The notes beneath the pieces are model-generated. The model was not told the DNA's origin. It searched no databases and saw only the letters and a list, made by a program, of their open reading frames with translations. Positions 35,096 through 44,922 of a stretch of 52,826 bases of DNA are shown here, one piece after another. Each line of letters begins with the position of its first letter. Within the stretch, counting starts at the first letter, position 1. Position numbers and translations under genes: made by a program. The DNA lies in contig JACQXX010000093.1 of the NCBI GenBank assembly GCA_016208495.1, positions 1-52,826 of the forward strand, given 5' to 3'. The DNA is from Acidobacteriota bacterium. GTDB taxonomy: Bacteria > Acidobacteriota > Blastocatellia > Chloracidobacteriales > Chloracidobacteriaceae.

Positions 35096-38000
35096 ATGTC
35101 TGATGAAATGATGCCAAATGATGATGCACAAACACTGCATGTGGTCCAGGTACTGGGCCGGAAATCGCATACCATCAACAGCCTTGCCTGGTCACCGGAT
35201 GGCAAAACCATTGCGACGGCAGGAAATGATTGCACCATCTGGCTTTGGGATGTAATGACGGGAAATATGAAGCAGATTTTGGAAGGGCATATGGATTGGG
35301 TAATGAGTGTGAGTTGGTCGCCGGATGGGAAATGGTTGGCGAGCGGTGGGAACGACGGGAAGGTGAAGGTATGGGAGGTGGAGAATGGGCAGGTGAGGCA
35401 CGAGTTGGAAGGACACAGTGGGAGTGTATGGAGTGTGAGCTGGTCGTCGGAGGGGAAGTGGTTAGCGAGCGGTGGGTCTGACGGGAAGGTGAGGGTATGG
35501 GAGGTGGAGACGGGGAAGGAGAGGCAGGCGCTGGAAGGTCACACGGCGAGTGTGTGGAGCGTGGGTTGGTCACCGGACGGGAAGTGGTTGGCAAGTGGCG
35601 GGGACGATGGGAAAGTGAAAGTGTGGGAAGTGATGACCGGGAAGATCAGACAAGATCTCGAAGAATATACGAGAAGTGTGTTAACCGTGAGTTGGTCGTT
35701 AGATGGGCAGATGGTAGCAAGTGGCACAGTGGATGGAAAGCTGAAGGTGTCAGAAGTGATGACAGGGAAAATGAAGCAAAATCTGGGAGGGCATTTAGGG
35801 AGTGTGTGGAGCGTGAGTTGGTCGCCCGATGGTAAGTGCCTGGCGAGTAGCGGGGATGATCAGAAGGTGCGGGTGTGGGAAGTGGCGACAGGTAAGATGA
35901 GACAAGAGTTGGGAGAGCACACAAGTTGGGTGAGGAGCGTGAGTTGGTCACCAGACGGAAAGCGTCTAGCAAGCGGAGAGTTTGACCAAAAGGTGAAGGT
36001 GTGGGAAGTGGCAACCTGGAAGGTAAAGCAGGAAATGAAAGGACATACGGATTGGATGGAGAATGTGAGCTGGTCCCCGGATGGTGAGTGGCTAGCAAGT
36101 AGTGGGGGAGATCAGAAAGTAAGGGTGTGGGAGGTAGCGACAGGTAAAGTAAAGAAGGAGTTAGATGGACATAAAGATTGGATGAGAAGCGTGAGTTGGT
36201 CTCCAGATGGTGAGTGGTTGGTGACGGGTGGTTTCGACCAAAAGCTGAGGATATGGGAAGCGGCGACAGGGCAAATAAAGCAAGAGCTAGAAGGACATAG
36301 GGATTGGGCAAGGAGTGTGAACTGGTCTCCAAATGGGAAGTGGTTGGTGAGCGGAGCAGGCAATGGGGAAGTGAGGGTATGGGAGGTGGCGACAGGTAAA
36401 GTGAAACAAGAGCTAGATCGGTATCCGGGGAGTGTATTGAGCCTAAGCTGGTCGCCAGATGGGGAGTGGCTAGCAGGTGGTGGGGCCGGTGGGAAGGTAT
36501 GGGTGTGGGAAGTGGCAACAGGTAAGGTGAGGTGGACGCTGGAAGGATTCACGGACAATGTGTGGAACGTAAACTGGTCACCAGATGGGACAATATTAAT
36601 ATTTGCACCGTTTAGAGGAGATGTGATTATCTGGAATTTAGGATCGGAAAAGTTAAGTTCAAGTATTATTGCTCGTTACCCACTAGATAAACCTAAATAT
36701 CACAGTGCAGGGGTTTTCTTTTTTCAAGGTCCAGATCGCCAGGTTTCACCAGTATTTGATTCTGAAGCCGGTATCATCCGACACTGGAAATTTGACCCAA
36801 AGAGTTTGCCACTTCAGGCACAAGCGACGAAAACGGTGGTTTCAACAACGGCTAAAGTGGTTTTGGTTGGTGAAAGCCGCGTTGGAAAATCGTGTCTGGC
36901 ACTCCAAATGGCGGAAAAGCGCTATGAAGAGCAGGATACAACCCATGGCATGAAAATCTGGTCGTTGAAACCAGAGGACCTTTGCTCAGAGCAGGTGACT
37001 CCAGTAGATGAAAACCGCGAAATTGTGCTTTGGGATTTGGGCGGGCAGGATGAATATCGGCTGGTACATCAACTCTTTTTGCACGACACGTCGCTGGCAC
37101 TGGTGTTGCTTGATCCAATCCGAGGTCGTGACGCCTTTGAAGAAGTTGAAGCCTGGAATGTTCGGCTCAAGAAACAACTCAAAGGCCGATCAGCAACCAA
37201 ATTTCTGGTTGGAACAAAACTGGACGAGCCAGGAACGGCCATTGACCGGCCAGGACTCAATCAGTTGATGCACAACGGCGGGTTTGTTGAGTTTTATGAA
37301 ACCAGTGCCAAAAATGGGCGTGGCGTGCCGGAACTTTGCAAAGCTCTTTCAGAAATAATTGATTGGAAAGCGTTTACCAGAGTCAGTCGGACAGTGCTTT
37401 TCCAGACCATCAGGGATGAGATCCAAAATCACCAGCAACAGGGTGAAGTCGTTTTGCTCTATTCCGACCTGGAAAAACGCATCCAGGCAAAGAATCTGGA
37501 AACGTTTACACCGGCTGCCGTCAATGCTGTTGTTGAGCAAATGGCTGCCCAGGGACTGATTGTTGATACCCGGATGGTAGGCGGAGCACGGGTACTGGTG
37601 TTACAAATTGACGTAGTTGAGCGCTACGCCGGGTCATTGATTTTTGCGGCTCGAAATAACCCGCGTGGGCTCCCAGCACTGGAAATTCAGCAGGTGGCTT
37701 TGGGAAAAATGAATTTCCCTCGTTTGAAAGAAAGCGAGCGGTTAAATCCTGTCCAGGAACTGACGATAGTGAATTGCGTGGTGGAACTCTTGATTGAGCA
37801 TGGTATCTGCCTGCAACACGAAGGGTTATTGATTTTCCCAGCGCTTTTCCCATCGGTGAAAGCTGGCGATGGAGAAGAATCTCCACATTCACCCTCGCTG
37901 AAATATGGCTTCACTGGGGCGATAGGTAATATTTATTCAGCACTGATCGCCAGGCTGGAATATAGCGACCGTTTTGGCCGGATTCGTCTCTGGGAAGACC

Positions 38001-39502
38001 GGGCTGAATTTGAAAAGCCTGGCTCTGGTGTGTGTGGGGTGCAAAAAGTGGTTCACAAGAGCGGGCGTGCCTGCCTGGATTTATTTTTCAGCGAGCAAAC
38101 ACCAACGGAAATTCGTGATTTGTTTACTGTTTTTGTAGAAGATCATATCCGGCGTGAAGGGGTGGAAATCACTGAGGTTCAAGAGATTATCTGTTCGTGT
38201 GGTTATCGCTTTGACCAGGATACAGTTCAGGAATATGTTGACGCCGACGAAATTGAGATCGTTTGTTTGCGTCCAAAATGCCGAAAACCAAACCGAATTG
38301 GCCAGCGAGCGTCCAAAATTCGCGATACTTCGCCAGGGATTGAAAAAGAACTCAGTGCGATCAAAACCACCATTGAAAAAAGGAGCAAAGCCGAAGTGGC
38401 AACCTATATGCAAACTTCAAACCGGGCCCAAATTGAAAAAGAAAAACAATCATCAGAAAACCCTATCCGGATTTTGCATTTGAGCGACATCCACGTAAAT
38501 CCCGACACCGATCCACTTTCCAGATTGCAGCCGTTGATGAGTGATTTGCGGGATAAAGACGAAGGCTTGGGCACTGAGCAGCTTGATTATCTGGTGATTT
38601 CAGGTGATTTAACCGACAAAGCGCAGCCCGAAGAGTTTGAAAAAGTGCATGAGTTCCTTTCACGCCTGATCGAACAATTTCAACTTTCAGCCGAACGGTG
38701 CATCATTGTGCCCGGCAATCACGATTTGAGCTGGTTTTCTGGATGCTATGAATGGAAAGACAGGCGTGTGGTAAATGTAAAAGCCTTAAAACCTGGAAGT
38801 TACAAAGAACAAAGCGACGGGTATCTGGTTCGCGTCAATGATAAATACCCACACCGGTTTGAAAACTTCGGCAAGTTTTACCATCAACTGGTGCAAAAGC
38901 CATATCCAACCGACGCCACCAAACAAGGTCTGTCATTCCTTTTCGAAGAACACGGCCTTCAATTCCTGGCGCTCAATTCAGCTTCTGAAATAGACGAGTA
39001 TTTCCCAGAGCGGTCAAGCATCAACGAAGGCGCACTTTCCAAAGGATTAGCTGACGCTGACAATCAGATCAAACAGGCCAAAAAAGAAAACCGGCTTGCG
39101 CACGATGCTGAAATTTTACGGATTGCGGTCTGGCATCACCCGGTGACGACCGACAAGGAACCGACCATGGACGCCGCTTTTCTGGAGCGACTTCAGAAGG
39201 AAAAATTCAAACTGTGCCTGCACGGGCACGTTCACGAAGACTGTGCTGACCTAGTTAGGTATTTGCATCCTACGCGACAGCTTCACATTGCCGGGGCTGG
39301 TTCATTTGGAGCGGCCAAAGACCAGCGACCTGAATCAATGCCCCGGTTGTACAATCTGATTGAAATAGAACGTGACCATAGTTTGATTCGCATCCACACG
39401 CGCTGTATGAAAAAGAACCTGAGTGCGTGGGAAGGCTGGGCCGTCTGGCCAAGCGACAAACCGCATGAAAAGCGGTCGTATTACGAGATTCGTTTAAAGT
39501 AA
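35096..39502 (+). CDS. WD40 - ROC GTPase - COR-like - metallophosphoesterase protein
   Basis: 1468 residues from the ATG at 35096 (AGAGGAAAC upstream; the 35006 ATG lies ahead of the predicted transcript start). Residues about 25-520 hold 12 WD40 repeats, eleven of them (R2-R12) starting exactly 42 residues apart (VSWSPDGKWLASGG...VRVWEVATGK), plus a degenerate blade to about 570. A ROC-type GTPase follows: P-loop GESRVGKS (592-599), DLGGQDEYR (near 647), GTKLD in place of NKxD, and ETSAK. A COR-like winged-helix region runs about 770-960. A zinc ribbon (CSCGYRF...CLRPKC, about 1032-1063) leads to a calcineurin-like phosphoesterase (about 1125-1440) with LHLSDIHV, ISGDLTD, PGNHDLS, WHHP and HGHVHED, all metal ligands present. 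No signal peptide, so cytoplasmic. The layout (sensor repeats, NTPase switch, enzymatic effector) resembles bacterial conflict/NLR-like proteins. Substrate unknown. Confidence 0.92.
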   Translation: MSDEMMPNDDAQTLHVVQVLGRKSHTINSLAWSPDGKTIATAGNDCTIWLWDVMTGNMKQILEGHMDWVMSVSWSPDGKWLASGGNDGKVKVWEVENGQVRHELEGHSGSVWSVSWSSEGKWLASGGSDGKVRVWEVETGKERQALEGHTASVWSVGWSPDGKWLASGGDDGKVKVWEVMTGKIRQDLEEYTRSVLTVSWSLDGQMVASGTVDGKLKVSEVMTGKMKQNLGGHLGSVWSVSWSPDGKCLASSGDDQKVRVWEVATGKMRQELGEHTSWVRSVSWSPDGKRLASGEFDQKVKVWEVATWKVKQEMKGHTDWMENVSWSPDGEWLASSGGDQKVRVWEVATGKVKKELDGHKDWMRSVSWSPDGEWLVTGGFDQKLRIWEAATGQIKQELEGHRDWARSVNWSPNGKWLVSGAGNGEVRVWEVATGKVKQELDRYPGSVLSLSWSPDGEWLAGGGAGGKVWVWEVATGKVRWTLEGFTDNVWNVNWSPDGTILIFAPFRGDVIIWNLGSEKLSSSIIARYPLDKPKYHSAGVFFFQGPDRQVSPVFDSEAGIIRHWKFDPKSLPLQAQATKTVVSTTAKVVLVGESRVGKSCLALQMAEKRYEEQDTTHGMKIWSLKPEDLCSEQVTPVDENREIVLWDLGGQDEYRLVHQLFLHDTSLALVLLDPIRGRDAFEEVEAWNVRLKKQLKGRSATKFLVGTKLDEPGTAIDRPGLNQLMHNGGFVEFYETSAKNGRGVPELCKALSEIIDWKAFTRVSRTVLFQTIRDEIQNHQQQGEVVLLYSDLEKRIQAKNLETFTPAAVNAVVEQMAAQGLIVDTRMVGGARVLVLQIDVVERYAGSLIFAARNNPRGLPALEIQQVALGKMNFPRLKESERLNPVQELTIVNCVVELLIEHGICLQHEGLLIFPALFPSVKAGDGEESPHSPSLKYGFTGAIGNIYSALIARLEYSDRFGRIRLWEDRAEFEKPGSGVCGVQKVVHKSGRACLDLFFSEQTPTEIRDLFTVFVEDHIRREGVEITEVQEIICSCGYRFDQDTVQEYVDADEIEIVCLRPKCRKPNRIGQRASKIRDTSPGIEKELSAIKTTIEKRSKAEVATYMQTSNRAQIEKEKQSSENPIRILHLSDIHVNPDTDPLSRLQPLMSDLRDKDEGLGTEQLDYLVISGDLTDKAQPEEFEKVHEFLSRLIEQFQLSAERCIIVPGNHDLSWFSGCYEWKDRRVVNVKALKPGSYKEQSDGYLVRVNDKYPHRFENFGKFYHQLVQKPYPTDATKQGLSFLFEEHGLQFLALNSASEIDEYFPERSSINEGALSKGLADADNQIKQAKKENRLAHDAEILRIAVWHHPVTTDKEPTMDAAFLERLQKEKFKLCLHGHVHEDCADLVRYLHPTRQLHIAGAGSFGAAKDQRPESMPRLYNLIEIERDHSLIRIHTRCMKKNLSAWEGWAVWPSDKPHEKRSYYEIRLK
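35288..36660 (+). repeat. Eleven in-frame 126-bp WD40-coding repeats
   Basis: Repeats begin at 35288 and every 126 bp after it (35414, 35540, 35666, and so on to 36548), without a single indel between starts. The DNA is very purine-rich on the coding strand, with long AG-only stretches such as GTGGGAAGTG contexts, unlike the GTPase and phosphoesterase parts of the same gene. This points to recent duplication and homogenisation. The region also leaves long but meaningless open frames on the minus strand. Confidence 0.9.
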
Positions 39503-40148
39503 CTCTATTGTGGAAAGGTCGGTTTCCGCTCGCAGGGCGGTGGAAAGTAGCCGGAGGGCAGCCTGCTTTGAGGCGCACCCTCCGGAATGCAAGCCAAGAC
39601 AGAGGAAGTTCGCGGCAATCGGAGGTTGTACGGGTGAAGTTCCGTGACCTGGTCGCGTTCGTTTCTCTCTGTCGCCAGCTTCGCTGGCTGGGAGGTTGCG
39701 GCTTCAATTCCCCCGGTTGCACTGGGGACTACTGTCTGGCACCTGCTTTGCGGGCTGACACTAAATTTCCAGCGTGTTCCAAAGAAACCCATCCTGGAAA
39801 AACTTACAGAAGGAAAAATTTTCGAGCACGATGACATGGTTTGATGTGATTTCCTGCTTAAGGTCATGAAGGCAGTTCAAAACTCCTTCACGATTTTCAA
39901 AAGGAGATAGAGTTTTTCAGAAAAAGAAACCTTGCCGGAAATAGTTATCTAAACGACCTGAACTAAAGTTGATACACCACACACAGGACAGGTGTGCTTT
40001 CTGTTTGTAAGACTATAAATTGCTGAAATTGCTGAGCTTAGTGATTTTAAAAGCTTGAATTATTTACAAATGATGTATTCGTCAAACACAGATGGTGCCT
40101 CACCACAAGGAAAGCTGTGAGGACGTGGCGATTGAATGAGAGGATTTT
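39503..40148. other. Gene-free interval after the WD40 protein
   Basis: The 646 bp include a GC-rich hairpin CCGGAGGG/CCCTCCGG (39550-39557 with 39586-39593), a perfect GCCAGCTTCGCTGGC hairpin (about 39675-39689), and a TTTTCAGAAAAAGA word shared with 34755. None is followed by a T-tract. The last 200 bp are AT-rich and probably carry the promoter of the 40149 gene, though I cannot pick boxes with confidence. Short open frames here lack coding character. Confidence 0.55.
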
Positions 40149-43100
40149 ATGTCAGAGAAAAAAAACCGAATCCAAATCACCCGAACCGGGTTAACCCTGG
40201 GAATTACCCTGCTGCTTGGCTGGCTGGCCTGGATCAGTTCACCAGTTTCCCGATTAGAAACCAGGCCGACGCCTGCCAGACGTGGAATCCAAACAGGAAC
40301 GTCGGTGAAATCCAGGCCAGGTCAGGCCCAGACTACTCAGGGATTGACTTCTGAGACCCGAGGGAAATTTACCCCCAATGCCACGGTATCGGTTGAAGCC
40401 GTATCACTGGCCGTGCCGCCATTCCTTGATACCGTCAGTGGAAGGCATCTTCTACAGAAGAACGCGATGAGTTTTGATGGGCGATTTATCGTTTATAAGA
40501 GCGATTCTCCCAATCTGGTGGTGGGCCAGATTGATTCCAATTCTACCACTGATATCTTCGTTTTTGATCGGCAGACTGGAATTGCCGAACTTGTCAGTCG
40601 GGTTGCCGGGACGACCGCAACCGCAGGGAGTAGCATTTCAGATACTCCGGTCATCAGTGCCAACGGGCGATACGTTGCCTATCAGAGCTTTGCCACCAAT
40701 TTGGTGACGGGTCAGACTGATACAAATTCTCAGGTCGATATCTTTGTATTTGATCGGCAAACGGGCATCACCGAACTGGTCAGCCGGGCTGCCGGGACGA
40801 CCACGACGACTGGAAACAGTGATTCCCAGTCCCCAGTGATCAGCGATGATGGGCGCTACATTCTCTTTGTGAGCCGTGCCACGAACCTGGTACCGGGTCA
40901 AGCCGATACCAATGGGGTTACCGATGTTTTTATCTTTGATCGGCAGACGGGCACCACGGAACTGGTGAGTCGAGTTGCTGGAACAAACACAACCGCTGCA
41001 AATAATGAATCAGTTTTCCCGGTCATGAGTGTTGATGGAAGGTACATTGCATTTCAAAGCCGTGCAACGAACGTGGTTCCAGGTCAAACTGATACAAATA
41101 ATAACAGTGATATCTTTGTAATTGATCGCCAGACGGGAATCACTCAGATTGTGAGCCACGCCGACGGGGCGGGAACTACGACCGGCAATGGTGTGTCAAA
41201 TTTTCCGGTGATAAATGCCAATGGCAGATACATTGTGTTTGGAAGTACGGCGACCAACCTGGTGACAGGCCAAAGTGATGTTAATGCCGCGACCGATATC
41301 TTTGTTTTTGATCAGCTCTCGGGGACGATCACACTGGTGAGTCGAGCTGCCGGGACGACGGCCACGACGGCCAATAATCAGTCAGGCTCAGCCATTGATA
41401 TCAATGCGGACGGGAGGATCATTGTCTTTCAAAGTGTTGCAACCAATCTGGTAACTGGCCAAACGGATAGCGCCAATATCGTTGATGTTTTTGTTTTTGA
41501 TCGGCAGGCAGGAACGACCGAACTGGTGAGCCGGGCGGCTGGGACAACCACCACTGCCGGGGATGGTCATTCGTTAAGGCCGCTTGTAGATTCCAGCGGG
41601 AGATACATTGTGTTTGAAAGCCTTGCGACCAACCTCATTACAGGTCAAACAGAGGCAAACAATGGAGAGGATGTCTTTGTTTTTGATCGGCTGATGGGAA
41701 TCACCCGGTTGGTGAGTCGGGCTGCGGGAACAAGTGCCACAACGGGAAACCAGATTTCATTCTTACCCGTGATCAGCCGGGATGCAAACTCGATTGTCTT
41801 TGTGAGCGAAGCCAACGATCTGGTTTCTGGAATTGTTGATGTGCCAAGGCAGGATATCTTTATTTATGACCAAATTGGGGAAACAAATAGTGTGGTGACA
41901 CAGCATGCGCCAGGTTCCCCCAGTTTGACTGGATCTGATAGTAGTGCCTTAACAACTTTGAACTCAATCAGTCCCGATGGTCGGTACCTGGTGTTTGTCA
42001 GTACTGCCGTCAATTTGGTGTCAGGGCAGATTGATACGCTCAATACTTTTGATATTTTTGTGTTTGACCGTCAGACAGGAGCTACTGAACTGGTCAGTCG
42101 GGTGGCTGGAACCAGCACCATGGCGGGGAACGGAAATTCAAATTTGCCAGTGATCAGTGCCGATGGGAGATATATTACATTTAACAGTGACGCCTCCAAT
42201 CTGGTGTCAGGGCAGCTTGATACCAATAACGGTGCAGATGTTTTTGTCTTTGATCGTCAGACGGGAACCACTGAGCTGGTTAGCCGAGCCGTTGGAACAA
42301 ACTTCACGACTGGAAATTCACCTTCAGTTACCCCAACTATGAGTGCCGATGGCCGATATATTGCGTTCCAAAGTGATGCTACCAACTTAGTATCGGGTCA
42401 GCTTGATACCAATAACGGCGCAGATGTTTTTGTCTTTGATCGCCAGACAGGAACCAGCGAGATTGTCAGCCGGGCTGCCGGGACGAGCACTACAACTGGG
42501 AATAGAGCGTCTATTTTCCCAGTGATGAGTGCCGATGGAGGGTATATTGCGCTTACCAGTTTTGCAACCAATCTGGTCCCCGGGCAGAGTGATACCAACA
42601 ATGATACGGATGTTTTTGTCTTTGATCGCCAGACGGGAACCACTGACCTGGTTAGTCATGCTGCCGGGCAGAGCGTGGCAACTGGGAATATGGTGTCAGC
42701 CTCCCCGGTGATCAATGCTGATGGGCGATATGTTGTGTTTACCAGCAATGCCACCAATCTGGTCCCTGGCCAGAGTGATGCCAACAACGCCATCGATGTT
42801 TTTGTCTTTGATCGTCAAGGGGGAACTACGGAACTGGTCAGCCGGGCGGCTGGGTTAACCGCGACAACTGGAAATGCCAGTTCGTCAAGTGCTGTGATCA
42901 GTTCCGATGGGGGATCCATTGCCTTTCAAAGCGTTGCCACCAATCTGGTCCCCGGCCAGAATGATACCAATTCCACCTTTGATATCTTTGTCTTGAATCG
43001 CCAAACAGGAATCACTGAACTGATCAGTCGGACTCCTGGAATGAGCACCCAGGTTGGAAACGGATCGTCTATGTCGCCAACCCTGAATGCCAATGGGACT

Positions 43101-44801
43101 TTTGTGGCGTTTGTAAGCTTTGCGACTAATCTGGTACCAGGGCAAACCGATGCTCCCTCCACCTCTGATATCTTTGTGTTTGATCGAACAAACCAGGAGA
43201 TGGTGCTGCTCAGTGGGGCGGGAGGATCACCAACAATAGCTGGAAATTCAAGTTCTCAGTCTGCCGTGATCAATGCCAGTGGACAATATATTGGGTTTAG
43301 CAGCTCATCGAGTAATCTGATTGCGGGAGATTACAATCTGAGTTTAGATGTATTTCTAGCCGAATTTTGCCCAACCGTTACCGCAACTGTAGGCGGTAGT
43401 GGGCCGATCTGTACGGGAAGCTCAACCACTGTGACCGCCACGATTCTGGGTGGCACCCCACCCTATACGGTGACTTTGACCAGTGGTGGCGGCACTCAAA
43501 CCGGAAACAGCCCATTGATTTTTCCGGTGGCACCTGACGCCACCACCACCTATGCCATCCAGTCAGGAACCGATGCCAGCGGATGTCCGATCACGGGCAA
43601 TGGAAGTGTTCAGGTGATGGTTGTGCTGCCTCCGACCGTCACTGCCGGATCCGATCAAACCGTCTGTACCAGCAGTTTGCCCGCGACCCTGGCTGGATCA
43701 ATCGGCGGAAGCGCGACGATGGGAACCTGGAGCGGTGGCGGTGGAACATTTAATCCTGGGCCGACCGCACTCAATGCCCGTTACATGCCATCCGCCAGTG
43801 AAATCGCCGCTGGAATAGTGACCTTGACCTTGACCACGAATGACCCAGGCGGGGTTTGTTCGCCAGTTTCAGATACCGTGACCATCTTCATTTTGAATTG
43901 TGCGGAAACCGGCCAGTTACTGGTGGCCGATACCGCAAATAACCGGATTCAACGTTTTGATGGAACCACCTGGAGTCTGATTGGTTCAGGGGTTGTTGGT
44001 TCTGGAGCCGGCCAATTCCGCTTGCCAGAAGCGGTTACGTTTAATGGTGCCGGTCGAATCTATGTTGCAGACACCGGCAACAACCGCATTCAGTGGTCAA
44101 CCGATGATGGAGCGACCTGGGCAAATTTTGCTACCGTTGGTTCTGCCTCAAATCAAGTTCGGTCGCCACAGGGAGTATGTCTGGATTCGGCTGGGAATCT
44201 TTATGTGTCGGATACCGGAAATGGGCGGGTCGTACGCTTTAACAGTGGAACTCCTGGAGCTGGCGTGGTGATTGCAAGTAATGGCGCCGCCAGCGGGCAG
44301 GTTGGAAGTCCGCACGGGCTGGTGATTAACAGCACGTTTCGGTTGTTTGTGACGGATGAAAGTAATAGTCGAATTCTGAGTATTGCCAGTGCCAACACCG
44401 TGACGACTTCGACCAGTGGCACCATCCTTGCCTCTCAGGGAACGGGTCTAAACAAAGTCAAAAATCCGCAAGGCATTACGATTGATGAGGCAGGAACCCT
44501 GTACATTGCCGACACGGGGAATTCGCGAATTTTGCGCTGGGTGAATGCCAATCCAAACAACAGTTCAGCGCTGGCGACGATTGGATCACTTCTCGGACAG
44601 GTCAATCGGGCCGAAGGCATTACGACCAAATTCTTTACTTCCGGACCGTTTGCCGGAAGCTGGATGCTCGTGGTCGGAGATAGCGCAAATAACCGGATCC
44701 AGGGGAAATTTATCCAGGCGGGAGGCTGGTCGCTGGTGGGTGCTCCAAATAATGTCGGCTCTGGCACCGGACAATTCCGAACACCATCAAAGATTCAGTA
44801 A
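40149..44801 (+). CDS. Secreted multi-repeat propeller / adhesin / NHL protein
   Basis: 1550 residues; GAGAGGA precedes the ATG at 40149. An N-terminal hydrophobic segment (about 13-31) is a signal peptide or anchor. Residues about 100-1075 contain about 16 repeats of roughly 62 residues with the pattern GRYIAFQSDATNLV.GQ.DTNN..DVFVFDRQTG.TELVSRAAGT, a TolB/WD40-like propeller type. About 1078-1165 and 1170-1255 are Ig/PKD-like adhesin domains (VTAGSDQTVC...LTLTTNDPGGVC...VSDTVTI). From about 1258 on come NHL-type repeats (LLVADTANNRIQRFDG, IYVADTGNNRIQWS, LYVSDTGNGRVVRF, LYIADTGNSRILRW). It probably works outside the cell as a binding or surface protein. Its C-terminal modules are closely related to those of the gene at 50097. 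It ends at a strong terminator. Confidence 0.9.
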   Translation: MSEKKNRIQITRTGLTLGITLLLGWLAWISSPVSRLETRPTPARRGIQTGTSVKSRPGQAQTTQGLTSETRGKFTPNATVSVEAVSLAVPPFLDTVSGRHLLQKNAMSFDGRFIVYKSDSPNLVVGQIDSNSTTDIFVFDRQTGIAELVSRVAGTTATAGSSISDTPVISANGRYVAYQSFATNLVTGQTDTNSQVDIFVFDRQTGITELVSRAAGTTTTTGNSDSQSPVISDDGRYILFVSRATNLVPGQADTNGVTDVFIFDRQTGTTELVSRVAGTNTTAANNESVFPVMSVDGRYIAFQSRATNVVPGQTDTNNNSDIFVIDRQTGITQIVSHADGAGTTTGNGVSNFPVINANGRYIVFGSTATNLVTGQSDVNAATDIFVFDQLSGTITLVSRAAGTTATTANNQSGSAIDINADGRIIVFQSVATNLVTGQTDSANIVDVFVFDRQAGTTELVSRAAGTTTTAGDGHSLRPLVDSSGRYIVFESLATNLITGQTEANNGEDVFVFDRLMGITRLVSRAAGTSATTGNQISFLPVISRDANSIVFVSEANDLVSGIVDVPRQDIFIYDQIGETNSVVTQHAPGSPSLTGSDSSALTTLNSISPDGRYLVFVSTAVNLVSGQIDTLNTFDIFVFDRQTGATELVSRVAGTSTMAGNGNSNLPVISADGRYITFNSDASNLVSGQLDTNNGADVFVFDRQTGTTELVSRAVGTNFTTGNSPSVTPTMSADGRYIAFQSDATNLVSGQLDTNNGADVFVFDRQTGTSEIVSRAAGTSTTTGNRASIFPVMSADGGYIALTSFATNLVPGQSDTNNDTDVFVFDRQTGTTDLVSHAAGQSVATGNMVSASPVINADGRYVVFTSNATNLVPGQSDANNAIDVFVFDRQGGTTELVSRAAGLTATTGNASSSSAVISSDGGSIAFQSVATNLVPGQNDTNSTFDIFVLNRQTGITELISRTPGMSTQVGNGSSMSPTLNANGTFVAFVSFATNLVPGQTDAPSTSDIFVFDRTNQEMVLLSGAGGSPTIAGNSSSQSAVINASGQYIGFSSSSSNLIAGDYNLSLDVFLAEFCPTVTATVGGSGPICTGSSTTVTATILGGTPPYTVTLTSGGGTQTGNSPLIFPVAPDATTTYAIQSGTDASGCPITGNGSVQVMVVLPPTVTAGSDQTVCTSSLPATLAGSIGGSATMGTWSGGGGTFNPGPTALNARYMPSASEIAAGIVTLTLTTNDPGGVCSPVSDTVTIFILNCAETGQLLVADTANNRIQRFDGTTWSLIGSGVVGSGAGQFRLPEAVTFNGAGRIYVADTGNNRIQWSTDDGATWANFATVGSASNQVRSPQGVCLDSAGNLYVSDTGNGRVVRFNSGTPGAGVVIASNGAASGQVGSPHGLVINSTFRLFVTDESNSRILSIASANTVTTSTSGTILASQGTGLNKVKNPQGITIDEAGTLYIADTGNSRILRWVNANPNNSSALATIGSLLGQVNRAEGITTKFFTSGPFAGSWMLVVGDSANNRIQGKFIQAGGWSLVGAPNNVGSGTGQFRTPSKIQ

Positions 44802-44831
44802 TCGTTCCCAGACCATTCTTTGTCTTTTTTG

Positions 44832-44897
44832 TCACCACAGCGGAACACCGAGGGGCGTCAACCAGCCTCTCTGGGTTCTTCTGTGGTGAGTTTTTTT
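44832..44897 (+). terminator. Intrinsic terminator after the 40149 gene
   Basis: TCACCACAG (44832-44840) pairs with CTGTGGTGA (44881-44889), with further pairing inside (GGAAC/GTTC and GAGG/CCTC). Seven T follow (44891-44897). It starts 31 bp after the stop codon and separates the gene from the convergent sigma factor gene. Confidence 0.8.
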
Positions 44898-44922
44898 CCG
44901 AGGGCTCAACAGACTCAGAACA

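Noticed and set aside
35646-36518. Minus-strand open frame (290 codons) rich in Pro, Ser, Leu and His
   Set aside because: It is the shadow of the purine-rich WD40 repeats and has a low-complexity 126-bp pattern with no domain.
39508-39834. Overlapping short frames on both strands in the gap after the WD40 gene
   Set aside because: Coding-like length comes from GC-rich repeat sequence; no start signal and no domain.
40460-43370. Regularly spaced repeats considered as a CRISPR-like array
   Set aside because: Period 186 bp, in frame and protein-coding throughout; no short identical repeats with unique spacers.
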